Positions 25,172-33,992 of a DNA stretch of 64,000 bases are shown here, one piece after another. The stretch spans positions 1-64,000 of the forward strand of contig CAIUOG010000033.1 in NCBI GenBank assembly GCA_903900705.1. The letters are read 5' to 3'. Under the pieces are notes generated by a model that ran no database searches, was not told where the DNA came from, and worked only from the letters and a program-made list of their open reading frames with translations. Origin of the DNA: an uncultured Acidobacteriia bacterium (GTDB lineage Bacteria > Acidobacteriota > Terriglobia > Bryobacterales > Bryobacteraceae). A program made the translations under genes and the position numbers. Within the stretch, counting starts at the first letter, position 1. Each line of letters opens with the position of its first letter.

Positions 25172-26769
25172 TCGAGGCGCAGCCATTCGATATTCCACAG
25201 GACCGGCGGGGGCGACGGCACGGGATTGGAGCCCTTCACGGAGGGCGCGATCGCGCACAGATAGTCGGGATTCACAAGGTAGATAACCGGTTCCTGATCG
25301 ACCACGATTTTCTGGAATTCGTCCATGGCCTTGCGGCGGGCTTCCCGGGAACCTTCGGTGGCCTGTCTCAGTTCCAGTTCATCAATGCGCGCTTCCCAGG
25401 GGGTGGCGGGCGACTTCTGTGATGGCCACCAGGGATGTTGCGCACCGGAACTAAGCCAGACGTTTTTCTCTTCGAGCGGATCCGGCTCGACGTTGTTGAA
25501 ACCCAGCAGGGCGGCCTCGTAATCGCCGGTTTTGCCGATTCTCTCAATGAGCGACCCGAACTCCAGCGGAACGAAGTTGACCTTGATGCCGAGCTTTGCA
25601 AGATCGCTTTGCACGAGTTGCGCCATCCGTTCGCGTGGGCGATTGCCGGAGTTCGTGATCAGCGAGAACTCCACGGGGTGCCCGGCGCGATCTTTCAGGA
25701 CGCCACCGGTGAGGGTGAAGCCATCGGAGACGAGGAGCTTCAGGGAGGCCGCGGCGTCAGTGGGCAGAGGCGGCAGCGCCTTATTAAACCAGAAGGTATT
25801 GGCCGTGGAGATGGGTCCCGCGGCGATGTGCGCGTTGCCACCGAAGACGATCCGCACGATGTCCTGGCGATGGATGGCGCGGCTGATGGCGTGGCGGAAA
25901 GCGGCGGAGGTGAACCAGGCGCGCTTCCAGTCGGGAAGGGTTCTGACGGGGGCCTGATTGAACCAGAGAAATTCGGAGTCGAGCGAGGCGCCGAGGTTCC
26001 GGGCGGCGGTGGGGCGCTGCTCTTTGAGACGCGCGAAGCTATCAGGAGAAACGCGATTGATCAGATGAAGTTCGCCGCGGAGGAAACGCGTCATCTCGAT
26101 GTCGCGGTTCTGCTGAATATCGAGGCGGATGGAATCGAGATAGGGCAACGGGTGGCCGGCCGAATCGTGCTTCCAGTAGTTCGGGTTGCGACGGAGCCGG
26201 ACGAACTCGCCTCGTTTGTACTCGGCCACGAAGAACGGACCGGCCGAGGCGGGCAGCTTGCCGGCGGCGGGCGGGGTGGAGGGACCGATGCCGATGCCGT
26301 CGAAAAGGCGGTCCAGGCCAGGCTTCGGAACCTTGTAGCGAAGGGTGATGACCTGGGGGGAAACGACGCGGATTTCGGGAATGCCCTCGGCAGAGCGAAT
26401 GGTGTCGCCGGCGGGAGAAGCCTCTTTCGGATCGAGTGCGCGGGTGAGCGAGCGCGCCACATCGGCGGCGGTGAAGGAAGTGCCGTCGGAGAAGCGAAGG
26501 CCGGGACGGAGGTGGAAGGTGAGGGTGCGGCCGGCATCGGTAAGGGTCCAGGACTCGGCCAGTTCGGGTTCCAGCTTGTCGGTGGCGCGATTGACGCGGA
26601 CCAGAACACCGGCCGTGAGGTACTTAACGGTCTCCGATTCGCTCTCTTCGATATGCAGGGGATCAAAGGAGCGCGGGTCGCCGGGAATGACAAAGCGCAG
26701 TTCGCGGGGGACCGGCGGCGCGGCGAGGGCGGTCATGACCGCGAGCAGGCAGAAGCTTCGCAGTTTCAA
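25168..26769 (-). CDS. peptide-type ABC transporter substrate-binding protein (SBP family 5)
   Basis: This is a 533-residue family-5 extracellular solute-binding protein. The track ORF begins far upstream inside the permease. The real start appears to be TTG overlapping the permease stop (TTGA), giving the signal peptide (L)KLRSFCLLAVMTALAAP. The family pattern is clear: LAESWTLTDAGRTLTFHLRPGLRFSDGTSFTAADV, and the C-terminal QKIVVDQEPVIYLVN. It probably binds oligopeptides or similar ligands, unless it reads a signal for the linked c-di-GMP protein. Confidence 0.87.
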   Translation of the reverse strand: MKLRSFCLLAVMTALAAPPVPRELRFVIPGDPRSFDPLHIEESESETVKYLTAGVLVRVNRATDKLEPELAESWTLTDAGRTLTFHLRPGLRFSDGTSFTAADVARSLTRALDPKEASPAGDTIRSAEGIPEIRVVSPQVITLRYKVPKPGLDRLFDGIGIGPSTPPAAGKLPASAGPFFVAEYKRGEFVRLRRNPNYWKHDSAGHPLPYLDSIRLDIQQNRDIEMTRFLRGELHLINRVSPDSFARLKEQRPTAARNLGASLDSEFLWFNQAPVRTLPDWKRAWFTSAAFRHAISRAIHRQDIVRIVFGGNAHIAAGPISTANTFWFNKALPPLPTDAAASLKLLVSDGFTLTGGVLKDRAGHPVEFSLITNSGNRPRERMAQLVQSDLAKLGIKVNFVPLEFGSLIERIGKTGDYEAALLGFNNVEPDPLEEKNVWLSSGAQHPWWPSQKSPATPWEARIDELELRQATEGSREARRKAMDEFQKIVVDQEPVIYLVNPDYLCAIAPSVKGSNPVPSPPPVLWNIEWLRLE

Positions 26770-27563
26770 AGAGAGGCCTCCGGGGGGGACTGCAGCAATT
26801 CGAGACAGATCATCACAATGACGAGCAGGGCGAGCGGGGCGAGAATCCACGGGTTGGCGCGAACAATGTCGGGATGCTGGAGGTCCTGGAGGAGGTTCCC
26901 CCAGGATGGCATGGGATCGGAGACGCCGAGGCCCAGAAGGCCGAGGCTCGCTTCGGAGAGTATGTAAGCCGGTACGAGTACGCGGAACTGCGCGGCGGCA
27001 ATGGAGCGCAAATGAGGCAAGCCGTAAAGAAGCGCGATGCGCCAGGGCGGGATGCCGGCGGCCTGCGCCTGCAGCAGCCAGCCGGATTGGCGGATTTCGC
27101 GGATGGCGGCGGCGAAGACGCGGGCGGGCCAGGCCCAGCCCGCCACCCCCATCAGACCGAAGGTCAGGAGGACAGAGGTGGAGGGGTCTGTGTTGAGAGG
27201 CAGCTTCGCGCGCAGAATAATGAAAAGAAAGAGCCATGGCAGCGACAGGCAGATGGTGGTGAGACCGGAAACGGCGAGGCCGACGCCGGGCACGCGACTG
27301 GCGGCGGGAACGGAAATCAGCAGGGCGAGAACAATCGAGACGCAGGCCGCGGCGGGTGCCAGCAGGATGGAGACGCGGGTCCCGTAGAGCAGACGCGAAA
27401 AGCGGTCCCGTCCGATGTCATCGGTGCCCATGGGGAAGATACGGCTGGCCGGGGCATTCGGGGTTTCGCGGAACTGGGCGTCGTAGGCGTAGGGGGCAAG
27501 CCTGGGGGCGAAGAGCGAGGCCAGCATCACTGCGGCGAGAATGGCGATGGCAAGAAACCGCAT
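26766..27563 (-). CDS. ABC transporter permease (DppC-like)
   Basis: The 265-residue permease begins MRFLAIAILAAVMLASLFAP at the ATG that shares one base with the upstream permease stop; the longer track ORF start is rejected. The DppC/OppC hallmark FPMGTDDIGRDRFSRLLYGTR is present, as is the EAA-type loop AAIREIRQSGWLLQAQAAGIP. Five to six membrane segments are apparent. It pairs with the DppB-like protein encoded just before it. Confidence 0.88.
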   Translation of the reverse strand: MRFLAIAILAAVMLASLFAPRLAPYAYDAQFRETPNAPASRIFPMGTDDIGRDRFSRLLYGTRVSILLAPAAACVSIVLALLISVPAASRVPGVGLAVSGLTTICLSLPWLFLFIILRAKLPLNTDPSTSVLLTFGLMGVAGWAWPARVFAAAIREIRQSGWLLQAQAAGIPPWRIALLYGLPHLRSIAAAQFRVLVPAYILSEASLGLLGLGVSDPMPSWGNLLQDLQHPDIVRANPWILAPLALLVIVMICLELLQSPPEASL

Positions 27564-28438
27564 CAGTTGCGTTCCCCCGCCAGGAGATCTCCGGTCATCT
27601 GGACAAATGCCACCACAAAAGTGATGATCAGGGCGAGGCCGGAGAGCAAAGGCAGGTCGCGTGACAGCGCGGCTTTCCAGGCGAGTTGGCCGATGCCGGG
27701 TACATCGCACAGGGCCTCGATGGGAATGATGGAGCCGAAGGCCAGGACGAAAGCCACCCCGGCGACGGCCATCAGTTGCGGAGCGGCGGGCCGGAGCACG
27801 TAGCGGATGCCCAGCACCCAGGGGGGGATGCCGCGGGCGCGGGCGGCCAGCAGGGCGGACGAGGAATACAACTCTTCGAGTAAAGCGCGCAGCGTGCCAA
27901 AGACACGGGGCAGAATGGTGAGCGCGACTGCGATGGAGAGCGGGGCTTCAGCAAAAAAGAAGGCCAGAGCAAGGACGGCGGAGGGAATGGCGAGGAGGAG
28001 TCCGCTTACCGACGCGGTGGCGATGCTGAGAACGGCGCGCCGGGGCCAGACCGAAAGCCATGCGAGGGCCAGGCCGAACGAGAGTCCGCCGGCGACGCCC
28101 CAGCCGATCAGCTTCGCGCTGACAGGGGCCCGATCGTGCAGAAGTTCGGAGACCGGAACGCGGTACGAGTCTGACTGCCCGAAATCTCCCTGCGCGGCGG
28201 CACGGAGGTAGTGCAGGTAGAAGGGAAGAAGCTGATTGGCCTGTTCGTGCCGGGCGTGGAGGGCAGCCAGGGTATCGGCGCTGATCCTGGGATTCCAGGA
28301 GTTCTCATCCACATCGAAACCCGGGCTGTAGCGCACCAGCGCAGCCGCGGCAAAGCCTCCCAGCAGAACCACGAGGACCAGGTTGAGCAGGCTCCGGAAG
28401 ACGCGCCGGCCGGCGTCCGCAAGCGGGCGCAGGGTCAT
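27563..28438 (-). CDS. ABC transporter permease (DppB-like)
   Basis: The 291-residue permease has an N-terminal membrane segment (NLVLVVLLGGFAAAALV) and a periplasmic loop ending in QGDFGQSDSYRVPVSELLHDRAP, the DppB-type entry. The transmembrane core has the EAA-like loop LEELYSSSALLAARARGIP. The start overlaps the GGDEF-protein stop by 4 nt (ATGA), so the transporter is translationally coupled to the c-di-GMP protein. Confidence 0.88.
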   Translation of the reverse strand: MTLRPLADAGRRVFRSLLNLVLVVLLGGFAAAALVRYSPGFDVDENSWNPRISADTLAALHARHEQANQLLPFYLHYLRAAAQGDFGQSDSYRVPVSELLHDRAPVSAKLIGWGVAGGLSFGLALAWLSVWPRRAVLSIATASVSGLLLAIPSAVLALAFFFAEAPLSIAVALTILPRVFGTLRALLEELYSSSALLAARARGIPPWVLGIRYVLRPAAPQLMAVAGVAFVLAFGSIIPIEALCDVPGIGQLAWKAALSRDLPLLSGLALIITFVVAFVQMTGDLLAGERN

Positions 28439-30873
28439 GAAACGGTGGCCGGCATGGTCGGTTCCGGGGCGGGCGCCACGGCCAGCATCGATTTCTTGCG
28501 AAGCCGCTTGCTCTTGTACATGCGGCGATCCGATTCCGCCAGCAGTTCCTCCGCATCCGAGCCATCCTCCGGATACATGGCGACGCCGACGCTCAGAGAC
28601 AGCGCGCAGGGCTCCGGCGTGACTTCACCGGCGAGGCGAACCACGTTCCGCATGGCGTCGATTTTGGTTTCGAGGGCCACCGGGTCATTACCCGGGCTGA
28701 GCATGACGAATTCGTCGCCACCCATGCGGGCGACGTAATCGTGAGCCTCACACTGTTCGCGCAGTCCGTTGGCAACCACCCGCAGGACTTTGTTACCGGT
28801 AAGGTGACCGAACTTGTCGTTCACCTGCTTAAAGCCATCGAGATCGCAGACCACGACGGCCAGCGAGGCGCCTTCACGCTGGGACCTGGCGACCTCATGT
28901 TCGAGGGACATGAAAAGCGAGCGGGCGTTGGGCAGGTTGGTGAGATAGTCGGTTGTGATCGAGGTTTCGAGAAGGCGGTGATTGAGCGCATTCTCGATGG
29001 CGAGCGCGACCTTGGAACTGATAGCGAGGAGGATCCGTAGATTTTCCTTGCTGAAAGCATCGCGTTCGGCGCGGTAGAGGGCGAGGACGCCCAGAGCGCC
29101 GTTAATGCCGTTCAGCGGAACGGCCAGGGCGGAACGCAGCGTGGAGTACTTGGTCGGATCGTTGAGATAACCGGCTTCCACGGAGGGGTTGCCGTTGAGA
29201 ATCGGCTTGTTATTCTCCGCAACCCAGCCGGAGAGACCCTGGCCGACGGGAATTTCGAGGGCCGTGAACAGGCGGAGATTTTCGCCGCTGACGTACTCGG
29301 GAATCAGCTTGTCGTCCCGCCGGATATAAGTGGCGATGGTTTCGTAGGGAATCAGTCGCTTCAGGCGGACGCCGACGAAGGCGAGCGCTTCCTGGAGGCT
29401 GAGCGAATTGCCGAGGTCCTGCGTCAACTCATACAGCATCTGCGCTTCCTGGGCGGCGGCGGCGATGGAGGAGAGGGGGTCGAGGGAACCTTCGGCGACC
29501 GGAGAGGGGTCGACCTCGGCGGACTCGGCAAAGCCGGTGGCGGGAGCGAGGCCGCGCTCGATCTTGACGTCCATCGAAAGCTTGATTTTCTCGCCGCCGG
29601 TGGCGAGAGCCTTCTTTTCGAGTTCCACGTAGCGGCGCTGGATGATATCGACAATCACCGGATCGAAGCTCTTGCCGGCCTCGGAAACCACGATGCCCAT
29701 GGCCTGATCAAGCGGAAGCGCGCGGCGGTACTGGCGGTCTGATGCGAGGGCGTCAAAGCAATCCACCACGGAAAGAATGCGGGCTCCAAGGGGGATTTCC
29801 TCGCCTGCCAAGCCGAAGGGATACCCGGAACCATCCCACTTTTCGTGGTGCGCCCGAACGATGGGGACGACGGGGTAGGGGAACTTGACTTCCTCCAGAA
29901 TCTCCGCGCCCACCAGCGGGTGGATCTTCATCTTCTCGAACTCTTCCGGCGTCAGTTTGCCGGGTTTTGAAATGATGTGTTCCGGCACGGCGAGTTTGCC
30001 GATGTCATGGAGGAGCGCGGCCGCCTGGAGGGCATCGAGATCCGTCTGCGACATGCCGACTTCCTTGCCGATCTCCGTGGCGTAAACGCGGACGCGCTGA
30101 AGGTGTTCGTGGGTGGTGGCGTCTTTGGCCTCAATGGCGAGCGCGAGTGCTTCGATGGTGCGAAGGTGCAGGCCGGCGATCTCCTCGACATGCACTTTAT
30201 CCTTCTCCAGCCGGTCGATGTACATACGGTAGGAGCGGTAGATAAAGTAGACCAGCGGGAAAAGGACCATCGCCGCGTGCCAGCCTTCCTGATGGCTCAG
30301 GACGACAATCAGCCAGGCGACGGAGGCCGCTGCCATGTGGTACGGCAGGACCCAGAAGTACGTGGTGTGCCAGATTCTGATGACCGAGCGCTTCTCCGTG
30401 AGTCCGATGACGATGGACACGAGGAAGGTATTCACGAAGTAATACGTCAGGGCGGCCAACCCCAGACGGATGGGGTGCTCTTCGCCCATAACCTTGCGCA
30501 GCGGGCCATGGAAGACGAAGTGCGCGGCGATGACGGCAAGGCAGATGGCCGCGACGCTGAAGGCAATCTGAACAGTCTTCGGACGCACCCGCGGCCGCCA
30601 GAGGCACTGAACGAGGATGCCGCCCGCGCCGAGGAGGATCGCCTCCGGCAGGCTGAACATGACGATGCCGACCAGAATGAACAGGAAATTGACCGACAGC
30701 GTTGCGAACACCATCGGCAAACGAACCTTCAGCCCCGACGTCAGGATCGTGACGAGAAAGTACAGCCAGAATTGAATGGGATCAGCGGACGAGAACTGCG
30801 CGATCTCGAACGCCAGCCCCAGTGTTCCGGAGGCGAGGATGAGGGCGATGTATAGTCGTGCCGGTAGCGGCAT
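28435..30873 (-). CDS. membrane HD-GYP/GAF/GGDEF c-di-GMP signalling protein
   Basis: The 812-residue protein contains, in order, about seven membrane segments (1-215), a complete HD-GYP phosphodiesterase domain, a GAF domain (about 470-610) and a GGDEF domain (about 640-790). HD-GYP motifs are LLHDIGKLAVPEHI and HHEKWDGSGYPFGLAGEEIP. The GGDEF signature is intact (ARMGGDEFVML). The inhibitory I-site position reads EAHD, not RxxD, so product inhibition is probably lost. Both degradative and synthetic domains look competent, so net activity cannot be predicted. It is the first gene of the ABC-transporter operon, an unusual position that suggests linked nutrient sensing. Confidence 0.9.
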   Translation of the reverse strand: MPLPARLYIALILASGTLGLAFEIAQFSSADPIQFWLYFLVTILTSGLKVRLPMVFATLSVNFLFILVGIVMFSLPEAILLGAGGILVQCLWRPRVRPKTVQIAFSVAAICLAVIAAHFVFHGPLRKVMGEEHPIRLGLAALTYYFVNTFLVSIVIGLTEKRSVIRIWHTTYFWVLPYHMAAASVAWLIVVLSHQEGWHAAMVLFPLVYFIYRSYRMYIDRLEKDKVHVEEIAGLHLRTIEALALAIEAKDATTHEHLQRVRVYATEIGKEVGMSQTDLDALQAAALLHDIGKLAVPEHIISKPGKLTPEEFEKMKIHPLVGAEILEEVKFPYPVVPIVRAHHEKWDGSGYPFGLAGEEIPLGARILSVVDCFDALASDRQYRRALPLDQAMGIVVSEAGKSFDPVIVDIIQRRYVELEKKALATGGEKIKLSMDVKIERGLAPATGFAESAEVDPSPVAEGSLDPLSSIAAAAQEAQMLYELTQDLGNSLSLQEALAFVGVRLKRLIPYETIATYIRRDDKLIPEYVSGENLRLFTALEIPVGQGLSGWVAENNKPILNGNPSVEAGYLNDPTKYSTLRSALAVPLNGINGALGVLALYRAERDAFSKENLRILLAISSKVALAIENALNHRLLETSITTDYLTNLPNARSLFMSLEHEVARSQREGASLAVVVCDLDGFKQVNDKFGHLTGNKVLRVVANGLREQCEAHDYVARMGGDEFVMLSPGNDPVALETKIDAMRNVVRLAGEVTPEPCALSLSVGVAMYPEDGSDAEELLAESDRRMYKSKRLRKKSMLAVAPAPEPTMPATVS

Positions 30874-30893
30874 ACTGTCGAAAAATTATTTCG

Positions 30894-30920
30894 ATTGTAG
30901 CACCAAACCGGGGCTAACAA
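30894..30920 (-). promoter_or_regulatory. candidate promoter for HD-GYP/GGDEF-ABC operon
   Basis: On the minus strand TTGTTA (30920-30915) and TACAAT (30899-30894) lie 15 bp apart, about 20 bp upstream of the ATG. The -10 context GCTACAATCG recurs at 12605-12614 upstream of the urea-type importer. Confidence 0.35.
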
Positions 30921-31120
30921 GCTGAAAAGAGGAGAATTGCACCTTGATGACTATAGTGGTAATCCTCCTGCTGCCAATGGAATACAAGGGCCAATTTGGC
31001 ACACGCAAAGGCGGGAGGGCGAGGCGTGCTTACGGACGATAACATTGACAAGTCACTGATTCCCAAAGGAGTATTGAGAAGTACCGGGAGGATTCCGGTC
31101 GAGACTGGGAAAGTGACGAA

Positions 31121-32251
31121 ATGACGCCTGGCCACAGCGCAGATCTGCCCGAACCCCGCACGAATGCGGGCGTGGCGAGAACGGGCAGGGAGTCCGCGGA
31201 CGGCCCGCATGTGGTCGAATTTCTGGGGGTTCCAGCGGTGATTGTCTCGGCGGCGATGCGTCGCCTGATGGCAACCGCGGAGAAAGTGGCCCGCACGAAT
31301 GCGCCGGTATTGATCACAGGCGAGAGCGGAACCGGAAAAGAAATTATCGCGCGGGCGATTCACCAGTATTCCGCGCGGGCGGGAAAACAGTTTGTGGACG
31401 TGAACTGCGCCGCTCTGCCCGACAACCTGATGGAGAGTGAACTTTTCGGCTACGAGAAGGGCGCTTTCAGCGGAGCTGACGCACTGAAGCAGGGTTTTTT
31501 CGAACTGGCAAATCAGGGGACGCTGTTTCTGGATGAAATCGGCGAACTGGATCCGCGGATGCAGGCGAAGTTGCTGCGGGTACTGGATGGTCAGCCGTAC
31601 TTCCGTTTGGGCGGGACAAAGAAGACGGTGGTGGATCCGCGCATTGTGGCGGCGACCAACATGGATCTGAACCACGCCATCGCCAGCGGCAGATTTCGCC
31701 GCGATCTCTTTCACCGGCTGGACGTTTTCCAGTTGCGGGTACCGCCGTTACGGGAGCGCGTGGAGGATATTGCACCTCTGTCGCTTTTGTTTCTGAATGA
31801 CAGCGGGCTGACGCTGAGCCGGGAAGCGCTGGCGATCCTTGAAGACTATGCCTGGCCGGGGAATATCCGGGAGTTGCGGAATGTGTTGCTGCGCGCCGCG
31901 CTGTTTGCATCGGGCAGAGAGATTCGCCCCGGTGACCTGCCACTGGAAACGCTGTTGCGACCCGCAAACGGCAGCGAGGAGAAATACTCGCTCGAAGACC
32001 TGGAGCAACATACGATTTTTCGGGTACTGAACCAGACGAACGGTCATCAACAAAAAGCGGCGGAACTGCTGGGGATTTCACGACGGACCCTGATCCGGAA
32101 GCTCAAGCTGTACCGGAGCGGCGCGCGGGCTGACAGGAATGCCGTCGGCATGGCGGAACTGCATGACGCTGACCTGCAGGAATCGGACGTGGATCACGAC
32201 AGTCCGGAGCATGACATTGCGGAGCAAAACGACGGAGAGGCGGGGGACTGA
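31121..32251 (+). CDS. sigma-54-dependent transcriptional activator without receiver domain
   Basis: The 376-residue enhancer-binding protein has an AAA+ domain from about residue 40: Walker A GESGTGKE (67-74), sigma-54 contact loop GAFSGA (114-119, Ser instead of the usual Thr) and Walker [13 protein letters not shown] Fis-type HTH follows ([22 protein letters not shown]), then an acidic tail rich in Asp/Glu/His. Only about 30 disordered residues precede the AAA+ domain, so activity must be controlled by a partner, by expression, or by the tail. The neighbouring ATPase and PilZ genes are candidate partners. Confidence 0.9.
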   Translation: MTPGHSADLPEPRTNAGVARTGRESADGPHVVEFLGVPAVIVSAAMRRLMATAEKVARTNAPVLITGESGTGKEIIARAIHQYSARAGKQFVDVNCAALPDNLMESELFGYEKGAFSGADALKQGFFELANQGTLFLDEIGELDPRMQAKLLRVLDGQPYFRLGGTKKTVVDPRIVAATNMDLNHAIASGRFRRDLFHRLDVFQLRVPPLRERVEDIAPLSLLFLNDSGLTLSREALAILEDYAWPGNIRELRNVLLRAALFASGREIRPGDLPLETLLRPANGSEEKYSLEDLEQHTIFRVLNQTNGHQQKAAELLGISRRTLIRKLKLYRSGARADRNAVGMAELHDADLQESDVDHDSPEHDIAEQNDGEAGD

Positions 32252-32252
32252 C

Positions 32253-33533
32253 GTGTCTGCCACGCGCCTGATTGCGCCGGGGTTTCTGCCGCCACCGCCG
32301 GATCGCTTTGACGAGATCGATATCCCGGAACAGACGCTGATGGATATTGCGGTGCGACAGGTGTATCTGAGAAGCACCTGCACGATTCATGGCCTGGCGT
32401 CTCTGATGAAGCTTTCGCTGGCGTTGGCGGAGGGAATATTCCGGCGGCTGAACGACCAGCAGTACCTCGAAGTGCGGCGGATGACTGGCGACGACTATGT
32501 TTTCTCTTTGAGCGCCGCGGGCCGGAGGCTGGCGCTCGAACGCGCCGCCACGATGCGATACGCCGGACCGGCGCCGGTTTCGCTGCGCGCCTACACGGAG
32601 ATGGTTCGCCGGCAGACGGCGCAGGTGCTGGTCAACCGGGAGGGGCTGCGGCGGGCTTTCTCCGACATCATTGTGTCCGACGTGCTGCTGGACGCCATCG
32701 GACCCGCGCTGATTTCACAGAGCGCACTTTTTCTGTACGGTCCCAGCGGGACCGGGAAGACCACCATCGCGGAGCGACTGCTGCGGGTTTACCATGATGC
32801 GGTGCTGGTGCCGTGGGCGGTGGAACTGGACGGGCAGATTATTACGATTGGCGACCCGGCGGTGCATGAACAGGTGGAGCCGGTTTACGGTGACGACGAA
32901 CGGTCCGGGAGCCGTTTCGATTACGACCATCTGGACAACCGCTGGATGGTGACGCGTCGGCCTTTTCTGGGTGTCGGCGGGGAACTGGTGACAAGTATGC
33001 TTGATCTGCAAAAGGACGACATGACGGCGACGTTCACTGCGCCCCTGCAGATGAAAGCGAATAACGGCATCCTGTTGATTGACGATTTCGGACGCCAGCT
33101 GATGTCACCGCGCGATCTGCTGAACCGTTGGATTGTGCCACTCGACCGGCGCGTGGACTTTCTCTCTCTGGGCAGCGGCAAGTTCGATATTCCGTTTGAG
33201 CTGATGGTGGTGTTTTCCACCAACATGGAGCCGCAGGAACTGGCCGACGATGCGTTTTTGCGCCGGATCCCGAACAAGATTCTGATTGAGCCGGTGGACG
33301 GCGAGACGTTCGACAAAATCTTCCACATTGTGGCGAAGGCGGTGGGCATGGAGTGCGAGCCCGGAGCGGCGGAGTTCTGCCGGGAGCTTTGTCTGCGGCA
33401 CAGCCCGGATCTGCGCCCCTGTTTTCCACGCGATCTTTGCGGGGCCATGCGTTCCATTGCGCTTTATGAGGGCAGGAGGCCGGCCGTCACGCGCGCGGCG
33501 CTGGAACGCGCCGTTGCGAGTTACTTTATTTAG
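32253..33533 (+). CDS. AAA-family ATPase with N-terminal winged-helix-like region
   Basis: The 426-residue protein is started here at GTG one base after the upstream stop; the track start lies inside the activator gene. Residues of about 20-100 resemble a winged helix (LASLMKLSLALAEGIFRRL...YVFSLSAAGRRLALERA). A P-loop NTPase domain follows: Walker A YGPSGTGKTTIAERLL, Walker B GILLIDDFGRQLMSP, a sensor-like VVFSTNM and FLRRIPNKI. I do not recognise a named family. Tight spacing with the sigma-54 activator suggests joint function, perhaps control of a surface structure together with the PilZ protein downstream. Confidence 0.8.
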   Translation: MSATRLIAPGFLPPPPDRFDEIDIPEQTLMDIAVRQVYLRSTCTIHGLASLMKLSLALAEGIFRRLNDQQYLEVRRMTGDDYVFSLSAAGRRLALERAATMRYAGPAPVSLRAYTEMVRRQTAQVLVNREGLRRAFSDIIVSDVLLDAIGPALISQSALFLYGPSGTGKTTIAERLLRVYHDAVLVPWAVELDGQIITIGDPAVHEQVEPVYGDDERSGSRFDYDHLDNRWMVTRRPFLGVGGELVTSMLDLQKDDMTATFTAPLQMKANNGILLIDDFGRQLMSPRDLLNRWIVPLDRRVDFLSLGSGKFDIPFELMVVFSTNMEPQELADDAFLRRIPNKILIEPVDGETFDKIFHIVAKAVGMECEPGAAEFCRELCLRHSPDLRPCFPRDLCGAMRSIALYEGRRPAVTRAALERAVASYFI

Positions 33534-33608
33534 TCCGAGGCTCTATAGTGGTTCCAAAACCGGTGCGGCACAAGCCGCCCGGGCGCTGATGAGGCAGATC
33601 GGAAACAT

Positions 33609-33980
33609 ATGGTTCGGCAGGAGAGGTACAAAGTCGATTTCCCGATTTTCATTGCCTGGCAGGATGCCAAAGGCGTCACACGGCGTGCGGGAGGCCGGTG
33701 CGTGGATTTGTCGGCGTCAGGGGCAAAAGTGGAAACGCGCGATCATTTTCCGGTGCGGACGATGGTGATGGTTTCGTCCGACAGCTTTGGCCGGATGGGG
33801 AATGCGATTGTCCGCTACTGCCTTCGCGTCGGCATGAAGTACTACGTGGGCCTGCAGTTTTCCGCCCTGATGCAACTGGGGGATCCGGTGCGCCGGAAGA
33901 TGCTGGCAAAAGTCATGGTGGGCCACGGGGAGGAACCGGGAGCGGAGCCGGCGGAACCCGGTCCGCCGGAATCTGTATAA
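33609..33980 (+). CDS. single-domain PilZ c-di-GMP receptor
   Basis: The 123-residue protein has a PilZ core at residues of about 3-105, with an N-terminal Arg pair (VRQERYKVDF) and VDLSASGAKV (DxSxxG). The short C-terminal tail is acidic and Pro-rich. It has no effector domain, so it presumably acts by protein-protein contact. It follows the AAA ATPase gene by 75 nt and precedes the esterase by 12 nt. Confidence 0.85.
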   Translation: MVRQERYKVDFPIFIAWQDAKGVTRRAGGRCVDLSASGAKVETRDHFPVRTMVMVSSDSFGRMGNAIVRYCLRVGMKYYVGLQFSALMQLGDPVRRKMLAKVMVGHGEEPGAEPAEPGPPESV

Positions 33981-33992
33981 TCGGTTCCGGTT

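Noticed and set aside
25172-25258. upstream part of the ABC ATPase track ORF
   Set aside because: These codons overlap the binding-protein gene. The ATGA overlap gives a natural coupled start at 25171.
25435-26967. 510-codon plus-strand ORF
   Set aside because: It is antisense to the family-5 binding protein gene and has shadow composition.
26770-27237. upstream part of the binding-protein track ORF
   Set aside because: It runs antiframe through the permease and is Arg/Pro-rich. The TTG start at 26769 gives a clean signal peptide.
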